DNA of 64,000 nucleotides from Sandaracinaceae bacterium. Its GTDB lineage: Bacteria; Myxococcota_A; Polyangia; Polyangiales; Houyiibacteriaceae. A model generated the notes under the pieces. The model was not told where the DNA came from. It was given only the letters and a program-made list of their open reading frames with translations, and made no database searches. Location of the stretch: the NCBI GenBank assembly GCA_020633075.1, contig JACKEI010000001.1:1612001-1676000 (forward strand). The letters run 5' to 3'. The position numbers and the translations under genes were made by a program. This document shows positions 8,434 through 15,776 of the stretch, in pieces. How positions within the stretch are numbered: position 1 is the stretch's first letter; every line of letters starts with the position of its first letter.

Positions 8434-9147
8434 ATGTCCAAGGTGCTCCGCATGCTCGCGCTCGTGCCCATGCTCATGGGTCTGCATGCCGTGAGTCCGG
8501 AAGGCGCCTGCGCACAGCCCCCCAGCCAGGACACGGATCTGACCGCGCGCCGCGTCGCCCGGATGGAGCGCGCGCTGGCTCTGGGACGCGCCCGCGCGAA
8601 CGCCGGACAACCCAGCCTCGCGCTCTCCCACTTCGAAGACGCGCTCCGCGCTCACCCCGCGTCACCGGAACCCTACGTCGAGCTCGGGCGGGCGTTGCTC
8701 GCGCTGGGGCGGACAGCAGACGCCATCGCGATCCTGACGACCGGACGCCGAGGCGCACCGGACCACCTGGGCCTCACCGCCGTCCTCACCGACGCGCTGG
8801 TGGCCAACGGGCGCGCCCGCGAGGCCCTCGCCCTGCTCCGTGAGGCCTCCCGCAGACGGCCGCGCGCGTGGGAGCTCGCGCAACGGCGAGCGGAGGTCGC
8901 GCGGGAGCTCGGCGCCTGGTCGGAGGCCGTCGACAGCTACGCCAATGTGCTCGACATCGCGCGTGACAACCCCGCTGTTCCCGAAAGCGTCTGCGATAGC
9001 GCACGGCAGATGCTCAGGGCGCTGGCCATCGTCCTCGACGAGAGCCATCCGCGTGCGCGCACATGCGGAAGCTTCGCCGCCTCGCCGCGTTCGACCAGCG
9101 ACTCGCGTTGGTCGCGCGCGCTCGCCGCGTGCGGAGTCGTGCCCTGA
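8434..9147 (+). CDS. Secreted TPR-repeat protein
   Basis: A 237-residue protein with an N-terminal signal peptide (about residues 1-27, ending ACAQ). Tandem tetratricopeptide-like helices follow (LGRARANAGQPSLALSHFEDAL, then LGRALLALGRTADAIAIL and further units), so it is a predicted periplasmic protein-protein interaction scaffold. The C-terminal 40 residues are Ser/Arg-rich and outside the repeats. It begins 45 nt after the sigma-factor gene and is possibly cotranscribed. Partner unknown. Confidence 0.75.
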   Translation: MSKVLRMLALVPMLMGLHAVSPEGACAQPPSQDTDLTARRVARMERALALGRARANAGQPSLALSHFEDALRAHPASPEPYVELGRALLALGRTADAIAILTTGRRGAPDHLGLTAVLTDALVANGRAREALALLREASRRRPRAWELAQRRAEVARELGAWSEAVDSYANVLDIARDNPAVPESVCDSARQMLRALAIVLDESHPRARTCGSFAASPRSTSDSRWSRALAACGVVP

Positions 9148-9156
9148 CGCTCACCG

Positions 9157-9177
9157 GCCCCGGGCCACTGCCGGGGC
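9157..9177. terminator. Hairpin between convergent genes
   Basis: GCCCCGG, a 7-nt loop, then CCGGGGC form a 7-bp GC stem between the stops of the TPR gene (plus) and the sctI-like gene (minus). There is no T tract on either strand, so termination is suggested mainly by position. Confidence 0.4.
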
Positions 9178-9179
9178 GC

Positions 9180-9488
9180 TCACTGCTGCGACTGCAGGGT
9201 CTGCTTGATGGCGCCGGCAGCCTTGTCCACCACCTTGCTCCCCAGCTCGAGCTCTTGAGTGTGGCGGTAGACGCGCGCCTGAAGCGCGATGAGCGCCTCT
9301 GGAGCGAGCTGGCCGTGGGTCCCTGAGCGCATCGCGCGGTCCATCGCCCGCTCGTCCGCCGCGATTCCCTCTGCCACTCGGTGTAGTGCGGCGCGAAACG
9401 CACTCCCGCCTCTCGCCGGCTCCCCCGCAGGCGCAGCGGGTAACGTGAGAGAGGCGGCCGGGACTGTGGTGACAGAGGCGGTGGTCAT
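9180..9488 (-). CDS. sctI: Type III secretion inner-rod protein, SctI (YscI/HrpB) family, orphan
   Basis: A 102-residue protein starting at ATG 9488, with a GGAG ribosome site about 9 nt upstream. The C-terminal 45 residues match the SctI inner-rod pattern: PEALIALQARVYRHTQELEL followed by GSKVVDKAAGAIKQTLQSQQ, i.e. a leading LQ, an amphipathic helix, a K-x2-D/G-K-A repeat and a closing xLQSQ. Length is typical (80-115). In known systems SctI polymerises inside the basal body to form the inner rod and sets substrate switching. No other T3SS gene is in the window. The family call is from recalled consensus, so moderately sure. Confidence 0.6.
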   Translation of the reverse strand: MTTASVTTVPAASLTLPAAPAGEPARGGSAFRAALHRVAEGIAADERAMDRAMRSGTHGQLAPEALIALQARVYRHTQELELGSKVVDKAAGAIKQTLQSQQ

Positions 9489-9640
9489 GACGTGGGTCTC
9501 CAGGGGTTGCGGCCTTGTCGGCTCGGCACGGCCCATCTTGCGGGGACCACCCATGTAGGCGTTTTTTCCTATGCACATAAAATTGCGCTTTCGCTGCTTC
9601 ATTGCAGTTTCTCCTGCTATTCTAATGTTGGGGACCATTC

Positions 9641-11245
9641 TTGTCGGACGAGGCGCAAACACCACAGAGCAGCTCGCTAAACCGGTCGCTTGGCTACGGC
9701 CCGGCGCTGGCGGTGTTGTTCGTCGGATGCTCGCTCGCGTATGCTGGGTTCCGTTACGCGCGGGCCGCCGAGGACAGCTCGCTCGCGTCTCGCTTCGGCC
9801 GCGCCTGCGAGGCCCGCGCCGCCACCATCGAGAGCGCGCTCGACTCGCGGCTCTTGGCGCTGGACGCCATCTACGCTTACGTCGACTCCCGCGACAGCGT
9901 GGACCAGAACGGTCTCGAGCACTTTGCGGCGCCGCTCTTCGAGCGCGTGGCGGAGGTGGAGGCCCTCGCGTGGCTGCCCCGTGTTGCCGGCGGCGACCGC
10001 GTGCGCTTCGAGGAGACCCTCAGCGCGGAGCAAGGAGACGCGCTCGTGGTGACCAACCTCGACGCGAACGGACGCGCCAACCAGGCCGGCACGCAAGACG
10101 AATTCTACCCTATCGCCAGCACCTTCCCGGTCGAGCCCAACCGGACGTTGATCGGGTTGAACATGCTGTCGGAGCCCTCGCGGGCGCGAGCGTTGCGGCG
10201 CGCCCTGACGAGCGGCGAAGCGGCAGCGACCGGGCCCCTCCCGTCCCTCGTGGCGCGGGACGACGAAGCCGAAGCGCAGCCGGGGCCTGTGCTCACGGTG
10301 TTCGTGCCGATCTTCGACGCCTACGCGCGGCGAGGTCGGCGTCCCCGGGGCGCCGTCATGGGCGTCTTCCGCGTGTCGGACATGATCCGCGAGGCGCTGC
10401 GTCACTTCTCCGAAGACATCACGGTGCGGGTCTACGACGTGACCACGCCTACCGACCGCCGCCTGCTGTGGGCCGGGGGCGACGCCGAGGCAGAAGCTCC
10501 CTTTCGCCGCTCACAGACCCTCGCCGTAGGAGGCCGAACCTGGTTGGTGACCGGGGACGCGGGACCAGACTACCTGCGTGAAGGGCACACGGGCTCCCCG
10601 TGGTCCGTACTCCTCGGCGGCGTGCTCGCCTCGGTGCTGCTGTGCGCCTATGTGTCCATCGGAATCCGGCGCGCGCGGCTGATCGACAACCTGGCTCGCG
10701 ACCTCGATCGCATGTCCCGCGAGGACCCCCTCACGGGCATCGCCAACCGCCGCGTGTTCGACCTCCGGCTGCGCCGGGAGTGGCAGCAGAGCACGCGCAA
10801 CGGCGCGCCTCTGTCGCTGCTGATGATCGACATCGACCACTTCAAGCGCTTCAACGACTCCCTCGGACACCAAGCGGGTGACGCCTGCCTGCGCCAGGTC
10901 GCGCAGGTCCTCGGCACCACGGCCGCGCGCTCTACGGACCTTCCGGCTCGCTACGGCGGCGAGGAGTTCGCGGTGGTGCTGCCCACCACGGACGAAGGCG
11001 GTGCCGAGCAAGTGGCCAAGACCATCCTCTACCGTGTGCGGCGCCTAGAGGTAGCGCATCCGGACTCGGCCACGGCGCCCTACGTGACGATCAGCATCGG
11101 CGTCGCGACCATGGTCGCGACCGCTGCGAAGGCGGAGAGCGAGCTCATCAAGGCGGCGGACCGCGCGCTGTATCGCGCCAAGAAGCAAGGGCGCGACCGG
11201 GTCGTGGTCGCCGTGCCCGACGACACCCTGGACTCGGCGAGCTGA
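9641..11245 (+). CDS. Membrane-bound diguanylate cyclase with CHASE sensor
   Basis: A 534-residue c-di-GMP synthase. TM1 is about residues 21-38, a periplasmic CHASE-like domain covers about 50-300, TM2 is about 322-341, and the GGDEF domain runs from about 355 to 520. The active site is GGEEF at 439-443 with metal ligands in DIDHFKRFND. The inhibitory RxxD site (R430 to D433) lies five residues upstream, so product feedback is expected. The start is TTG at 9641 with GGGGA 7 nt upstream; an in-frame stop at 9623 rules out a longer form. The 150-nt AT-rich stretch before it probably holds divergent promoters. Confidence 0.92.
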   Translation: MSDEAQTPQSSSLNRSLGYGPALAVLFVGCSLAYAGFRYARAAEDSSLASRFGRACEARAATIESALDSRLLALDAIYAYVDSRDSVDQNGLEHFAAPLFERVAEVEALAWLPRVAGGDRVRFEETLSAEQGDALVVTNLDANGRANQAGTQDEFYPIASTFPVEPNRTLIGLNMLSEPSRARALRRALTSGEAAATGPLPSLVARDDEAEAQPGPVLTVFVPIFDAYARRGRRPRGAVMGVFRVSDMIREALRHFSEDITVRVYDVTTPTDRRLLWAGGDAEAEAPFRRSQTLAVGGRTWLVTGDAGPDYLREGHTGSPWSVLLGGVLASVLLCAYVSIGIRRARLIDNLARDLDRMSREDPLTGIANRRVFDLRLRREWQQSTRNGAPLSLLMIDIDHFKRFNDSLGHQAGDACLRQVAQVLGTTAARSTDLPARYGGEEFAVVLPTTDEGGAEQVAKTILYRVRRLEVAHPDSATAPYVTISIGVATMVATAAKAESELIKAADRALYRAKKQGRDRVVVAVPDDTLDSAS

Positions 11246-11303
11246 AGCGGCCGACGCGGGCGACGAACTTGCCGACGCGCACCGGGGTTGGCAGGCTGCC
11301 GCT

Positions 11304-11948
11304 GTGTCCAACACCGTGCTGGATCAGCTCGCGAACATCGTCGCAGCGCTCGGAGCCGGAGCCGTCACCGGGCTCGTGCTGCCGCTCGCGCTCGCGCGGC
11401 CCGTCGAGCCGCCGCCACGGCTGGCGGAGACCCCCGCGGACTCGCAGCTCGTCGACACGCTCCCAGACTACAGCCGCAAGGTGCGGCGGCCCCTCACTCA
11501 CGCGCCCCGCATCGAGCGCTTCGACGTCACGTTCTGGCACATCCACACGCGGCAGATCCTGCCGGTCGCGACCACCGCTGCCCCGTCCGCTGCCGTGCTC
11601 GCCCGCTTCCTGCGATGCCGAGTCACGGGAGCCGAAGGGCCAATGAGCGTGGAGCCGTTCGCGCTCGCCACCACGCTGGCGCGGCGGGCCGGTCGGCACC
11701 GCGTGCACGTCATCAGCGGCTATCGCTCCCCCAAGTTCAACGCCCACCTCCGCAAGAAGGGCCACGAGGTGGCTGAGTCGAGCTACCATATGAGCGGCGC
11801 CGCGCTGGACTTCCGTATTCCGGGCGTGTCCACGCCTGAGATGACGCGTGAGCTCGAAGCGCAGCACGACGGGGGCGTCGGTCGCTACCGCCAGAGCAAC
11901 TTCGTTCACGTGGACACGGGGCCGAGGCGACGCTGGCGCGGTCGTTAG
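11304..11948 (+). CDS. M15-type murein peptidase (DUF882/YcbK-MepK-like)
   Basis: A 214-residue zinc peptidase-like protein that probably cuts peptide cross-links in peptidoglycan. An N-terminal hydrophobic segment (about residues 10-31) would export or anchor it. The M15 zinc site is complete: H162 and D169 in SYHMSGAALDF, and H202 in FVHVDTG. The upstream GYRSPKFNAHLR is typical of the family. GTG at 11304 is used as start. Two other proteins in this window (ends of the 15777 and 53753 genes) carry a related zinc fold. Confidence 0.85.
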   Translation: MSNTVLDQLANIVAALGAGAVTGLVLPLALARPVEPPPRLAETPADSQLVDTLPDYSRKVRRPLTHAPRIERFDVTFWHIHTRQILPVATTAAPSAAVLARFLRCRVTGAEGPMSVEPFALATTLARRAGRHRVHVISGYRSPKFNAHLRKKGHEVAESSYHMSGAALDFRIPGVSTPEMTRELEAQHDGGVGRYRQSNFVHVDTGPRRRWRGR

Positions 11949-11991
11949 CTGCCGCTGCTCGCCAGCCCCACCGCAACGCCGCCGCCTGACC

Positions 11992-12483
11992 TCAGTGGCA
12001 GCCCTCCACGGTCATCGCTCCGACCGCCGTGACGGAGTCGCCCTCACCGTCATCCATGGTGCACTCGATGTCGAAGGTGACCGTCCCGTAGCTGGCGTCG
12101 GAGCTGCGCGTGGAGATGAAGCATCCGGCGTCGGACTCGAGCGCGCTGTAGGTCACGCCGCCGATGTCGACCGACGCGCCCTCCGAGGACACGCTCAGGC
12201 TCCGCAGCCCCGTGCTCGAGTCGTCGCGCGCGATCAGCACGTCGAAGCCGTCGCGCGTCACGGTGCACTCGCCAGCGACGTTGGCGTTGATGGCGCGCGG
12301 CGAGCGAACGAGCGTGGTCGCCACGGGGAAGTCCACGATGAGCGTCACGTCCGCCGCGACCTCGACGTCGATGTGACCAACCACCACGAGCGGGTCGCCC
12401 CCACACCCCGCGAGCGCCGTGACGAGCGAGCTGAGAACGAAGCACGACGAGAGACGAGCGGAGGAGGAGCGTGCGAACGGCAT
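11992..12483 (-). CDS. Predicted lipoprotein of unknown function
   Basis: A 163-residue protein from ATG 12483 with a lipoprotein signal ending LVTALAGC near residue 28. The mature part is beta-rich by composition (many Val/Thr/Ser) with several cysteines. No family recognised. A longer in-frame start at 12561 would put the signal peptide too deep inside the protein. Confidence 0.7.
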   Translation of the reverse strand: MPFARSSSARLSSCFVLSSLVTALAGCGGDPLVVVGHIDVEVAADVTLIVDFPVATTLVRSPRAINANVAGECTVTRDGFDVLIARDDSSTGLRSLSVSSEGASVDIGGVTYSALESDAGCFISTRSSDASYGTVTFDIECTMDDGEGDSVTAVGAMTVEGCH

Positions 12484-12662
12484 GGTGGGGGCTCTTGGTG
12501 AGGGTGCGACGACGAGCGCGCTCGGGGCGGCCGGCTTCGGGCCTTGCGACCACCGTGCCAACGCCTCGAGGGCGCTAACACGCTACCAATTCGCGCACGT
12601 TCCTGCCACGGCGCAGCGCGCCCCGTCCACCCTGGTTTCCGGACGTGACCGCTGGTTCACGC

Positions 12663-13103
12663 TCAGAAGGGCTTCAGGATGGCCAAGAAGACCACCAGAG
12701 TCCCCAGCGCCAGCACGGCGCTCGACAGGACCCGGGTCTTCCCGAGCGCGAGCGGCACGTCGCCCTTGGCCGCCTTGCGCAGGTGCGCGGAGAGGACGCC
12801 CGTGAGCGCCGACGCCACCAGCACGAGCGTGAGCTTGGCGTGCATCCAGCCCATGCGCGCGTAGACGCTGGTGAACGCCGGCACCAAGATCAGGAGTCCG
12901 CCCACCCACGCCGTGGCCATGCCCACGCTGACGCGCTCGAGCAGGCCCCGACGACCCACCTGCGCGATCTTCTGGCCGTCGACGTCCGCGTCGTGCGCGG
13001 CGGCGCCGAGGCTGCCCACGAAGGCCACGCCTCCGATCCACAGGATGGCACCGACGATGTGCAGGGCACGGAGAGCGAGGGGCATGGCACCAGAGGTCAG
13101 CAT
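12663..13103 (-). CDS. Four-helix membrane protein, CopD/HemJ-like
   Basis: A 146-residue integral membrane protein with about four predicted segments. The first has ALHIVGAILWIGGVAF, resembling the His-containing first helix of CopD and HemJ proteins. A later GWMHAKLTLVL resembles the HemJ Trp-His-Ala-Lys motif. HemJ is an oxygen-independent protoporphyrinogen oxidase and CopD is linked to copper uptake; the sequence does not decide between them. The start at ATG 13103 overlaps the stop of the preceding acyltransferase gene by one base (TAATG), so translation is coupled. Confidence 0.5.
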   Translation of the reverse strand: MLTSGAMPLALRALHIVGAILWIGGVAFVGSLGAAAHDADVDGQKIAQVGRRGLLERVSVGMATAWVGGLLILVPAFTSVYARMGWMHAKLTLVLVASALTGVLSAHLRKAAKGDVPLALGKTRVLSSAVLALGTLVVFLAILKPF

Positions 13104-14242
13104 TAGAGAGCTTTCTCGTACACGCGGTACGTCTTGTAAACCTTCGCGCGCATCGCCTTGATGCCGAGGTTGATGGGGCGGTTGTCCTCCAGCGTCCAGC
13201 TGAGCTCGGCCCACTTGTACTGCGGCTTCTTCATGCCGCGGTAGGCGAGCTCGGCGTACATGGCCGTGGACAGCGCGCCGTAGCGCTTCTTGGCGCGCAT
13301 CTCGCGGCGCAACCCTAGGAGAATCAGCCGCGCCGAGGACGTGCCCTGCACCTTCAGGCGGTAGAGCAGCTTGGCCCAGCCGAAGGGCAGCAGCTTGCCG
13401 TTCAGGTCGTGCGCGGCCTCGTTGAGATTGGGGATGCAGACCACCATGCCCACCTCGCGGCCCTCTACCTCCGCGAAGAAGGCCAGGTCCGGATCCAAGA
13501 GCAGCTTGAAGTCGGAGGCCATCTTGGCGACTTCGCTCTCCGTGGCCGGGACGAAGCCCCAGTTCTCGCTCCATGCGTCGTTGAAGATCTCCACCAGCGT
13601 GTCGACCTCGGCGCGCATGCGGGACTTGTCCACGCTGCGGAAGCGCACCTCGGGGAGCGCCATCATGTCCGCGTGCGCCTTCGCGGCCCGTGGGGGCGGC
13701 GCCTCGACGACGTACTTCCACGCGTAGAGGTCCTGCACCTTCTCGAAGCCGTAGCTCTCGATCAGCCCCGCCTGATAGCGGGTGGAGTGCGGCATCATGA
13801 TCACCGGGGGGTGCTCGAAGCCGTCGATGAGGACCCCCGACTCTTCGTTGATGGTCAGCGAGAAGGGCCCGCGCACGCGCTTCATGCCGCGCGCACGAAG
13901 CCAGGACTCCGCGGACTCCAGCAGGCGGTGCGCCACGGCGGCGTCGTCGATGGTGTCCAGGAAGCCAAAGAAGCCCGTCTCGTCCTGGTGCACGCGCAGG
14001 TGCTCACGGTCGATCTGCGCCGAGCAACGGCCGACGATCTTGCCGTTGCGCCAGGCGGTGAAGAGCGTGCCCTCGGCGTGCTCGAAGAGGGGGTTCTTAC
14101 CAGGCGTCAGACGGTCACGCAGCTCCAGCTCGAGCGGCGGCACGTAGGCCGGGTCGTTCCGGAAGATGTCGTACTGCACACGGATGAAGTCATCCAAGTC
14201 GAGCCCCATGCGGTGCTCACGGATCTCGACCGGGGCGCTCAT
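13103..14242 (-). CDS. GNAT-like acyltransferase family protein
   Basis: A 379-residue cytosolic protein. The overall pattern (GFLDTIDDAAVAHRLLESAESW, then RVRGPFSLTINEESGVLIDG) matches a widespread family annotated as N-acetyltransferase-like in delta- and other proteobacteria. The substrate is unknown. The start ATG 14242 overlaps the fumC stop by 4 nt, giving a fumC - acyltransferase - membrane protein run with overlapping junctions. Function is inferred from the fold family only. Confidence 0.65.
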   Translation of the reverse strand: MSAPVEIREHRMGLDLDDFIRVQYDIFRNDPAYVPPLELELRDRLTPGKNPLFEHAEGTLFTAWRNGKIVGRCSAQIDREHLRVHQDETGFFGFLDTIDDAAVAHRLLESAESWLRARGMKRVRGPFSLTINEESGVLIDGFEHPPVIMMPHSTRYQAGLIESYGFEKVQDLYAWKYVVEAPPPRAAKAHADMMALPEVRFRSVDKSRMRAEVDTLVEIFNDAWSENWGFVPATESEVAKMASDFKLLLDPDLAFFAEVEGREVGMVVCIPNLNEAAHDLNGKLLPFGWAKLLYRLKVQGTSSARLILLGLRREMRAKKRYGALSTAMYAELAYRGMKKPQYKWAELSWTLEDNRPINLGIKAMRAKVYKTYRVYEKAL

Positions 14243-15642
14243 GACTTCTTCACCTTGAGCGAGCCGACCATGTCCTCGGGCTTGACCCACGCGTCGAACT
14301 GCTCAGCCGTGAGCAGGCCGAGCTCGATGGCGGCGGCCTTGAGGGTGCCGCCCGACTTGTACGCGTGCTTCGCGACCTTGGCCGCGTTGTCGTACCCGAT
14401 GTGCGGGTTGAGCGCCGTCACGAGCATGAGCGAGCCGTGCAGCTTCTGGTCGATGGTGGCGCGGTTGGGCTCGAGGCCGGCGACGCAGTGCTCCTCGAAG
14501 CTCTCGGAGCAGTCCGCCAGCAGCCGGATGGACTGCAGCAGGTTGTAGGCCATGACGGGCTTGTAGACGTTGAGCTCGAAGTTGCCCTGTGAGCCCGCGA
14601 AGCCGATGGCCGCGTCGTTCCCGAAGACCTGCACGCACACCATGGTGGTAGCCTCGCACTGGGTGGGGTTGACCTTGCCCGGCATGATGGAGCTGCCCGG
14701 CTCGTTCTCGGGGATGGTGAGCTCGCCGATGCCGCAGCGCGGGCCGCTGGCCAACCAGCGCACGTCGTTGGCGATCTTCATGAGGGCGGCGGCCAGCTGC
14801 TTCAGCGCGCCGCTGGTGCCCACGTAGGCGTCGTGCCCGGCCAGCGCCGCGAACTTGTTGGGGGCGGTGACGAACTCGGTCCCGGCGAGCGCCGAGATCT
14901 GGGCGGCGACCTTGACCGCGTAGTCCGGGTGCGTGTTGAGCCCCGTGCCGACCGCCGTGCCGCCGAGCGCCAGCTCGCGCAGCTGCGGCAGCGTCGCCTT
15001 CACCGCGCGGAGGCCAGCGTCCAGCTGCGCCACCCAACCGCTGATCTCCTGCCCGAGCGTGAGCGGCGTCGCATCCTGCAGGTGCGTCCGGCCGATCTTG
15101 ACGATGTCCTCGAACTCCTCGGACTTCTTGGCCAGCGTGTCGCGCAGGCGCTGGACCTTGGGGAACAGCTCCTGCTCGATCTTCATGACGGCCGCGATGT
15201 GCATGGCCGTGGGGTACGTGTCGTTCGACGACTGGGACTTGTTGACGTGGTCGTTGGGGTGCACGGGCTTCTTGCTGCCCATCTCTCCGCCCGCGAGCTC
15301 GATGGCGCGGTTGGAGATGACCTCGTTGACGTTCATGTTGCTCTGCGTGCCGGAGCCCGTCTGCCACACCACCAGGGGGAAGTGATCGTCCAGGGTGCCC
15401 GCAATGACCTCGTCTGCGGCCTTCACGATCAGGTCCGCGATGGTCGCGTCCAGGTTGCCGAGGGCCAGGTTGGTCTGGGCCGCCGCCTTCTTGAGGATCC
15501 CGAACGCCCGGATGATGTCCGTGGGCATCCGCTCCTCGCCGATGCGGAAGTTCATGCGCGAGCGCATGGTCTGCGCGCCGTAGTAGCGGTCGTTCGGCAC
15601 CTCGATGGTGCCCATGGAGTCGGATTCGATGCGGGTGCTCAT
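14239..15642 (-). CDS. fumC: Class II fumarate hydratase
   Basis: Converts fumarate to malate in the TCA cycle without an Fe-S cluster. It has 467 residues, the typical length. The superfamily signature GSSIMPGKVNPTQCE, the substrate motif SSNDTYPTAMH and the TGSGTQSNMNVNEV loop are all present. It is the first gene of a minus-strand run with a GNAT-like gene and a small membrane protein, with which it overlaps by 4 nt. Confidence 0.98.
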   Translation of the reverse strand: MSTRIESDSMGTIEVPNDRYYGAQTMRSRMNFRIGEERMPTDIIRAFGILKKAAAQTNLALGNLDATIADLIVKAADEVIAGTLDDHFPLVVWQTGSGTQSNMNVNEVISNRAIELAGGEMGSKKPVHPNDHVNKSQSSNDTYPTAMHIAAVMKIEQELFPKVQRLRDTLAKKSEEFEDIVKIGRTHLQDATPLTLGQEISGWVAQLDAGLRAVKATLPQLRELALGGTAVGTGLNTHPDYAVKVAAQISALAGTEFVTAPNKFAALAGHDAYVGTSGALKQLAAALMKIANDVRWLASGPRCGIGELTIPENEPGSSIMPGKVNPTQCEATTMVCVQVFGNDAAIGFAGSQGNFELNVYKPVMAYNLLQSIRLLADCSESFEEHCVAGLEPNRATIDQKLHGSLMLVTALNPHIGYDNAAKVAKHAYKSGGTLKAAAIELGLLTAEQFDAWVKPEDMVGSLKVKKS

Positions 15643-15776
15643 GTGCGGGTCTCCAGAGAGGCTGTGCGGGGCTTAGCGCCCCCGGCCGGGGCGTTCAACC
15701 GGGATTCGAGGTCGGTCTCGGCCCTCTCCCCACGGCGGCTGCCTGGAATGGTGGGCCCGAAGCGCTAGAGTACAGC

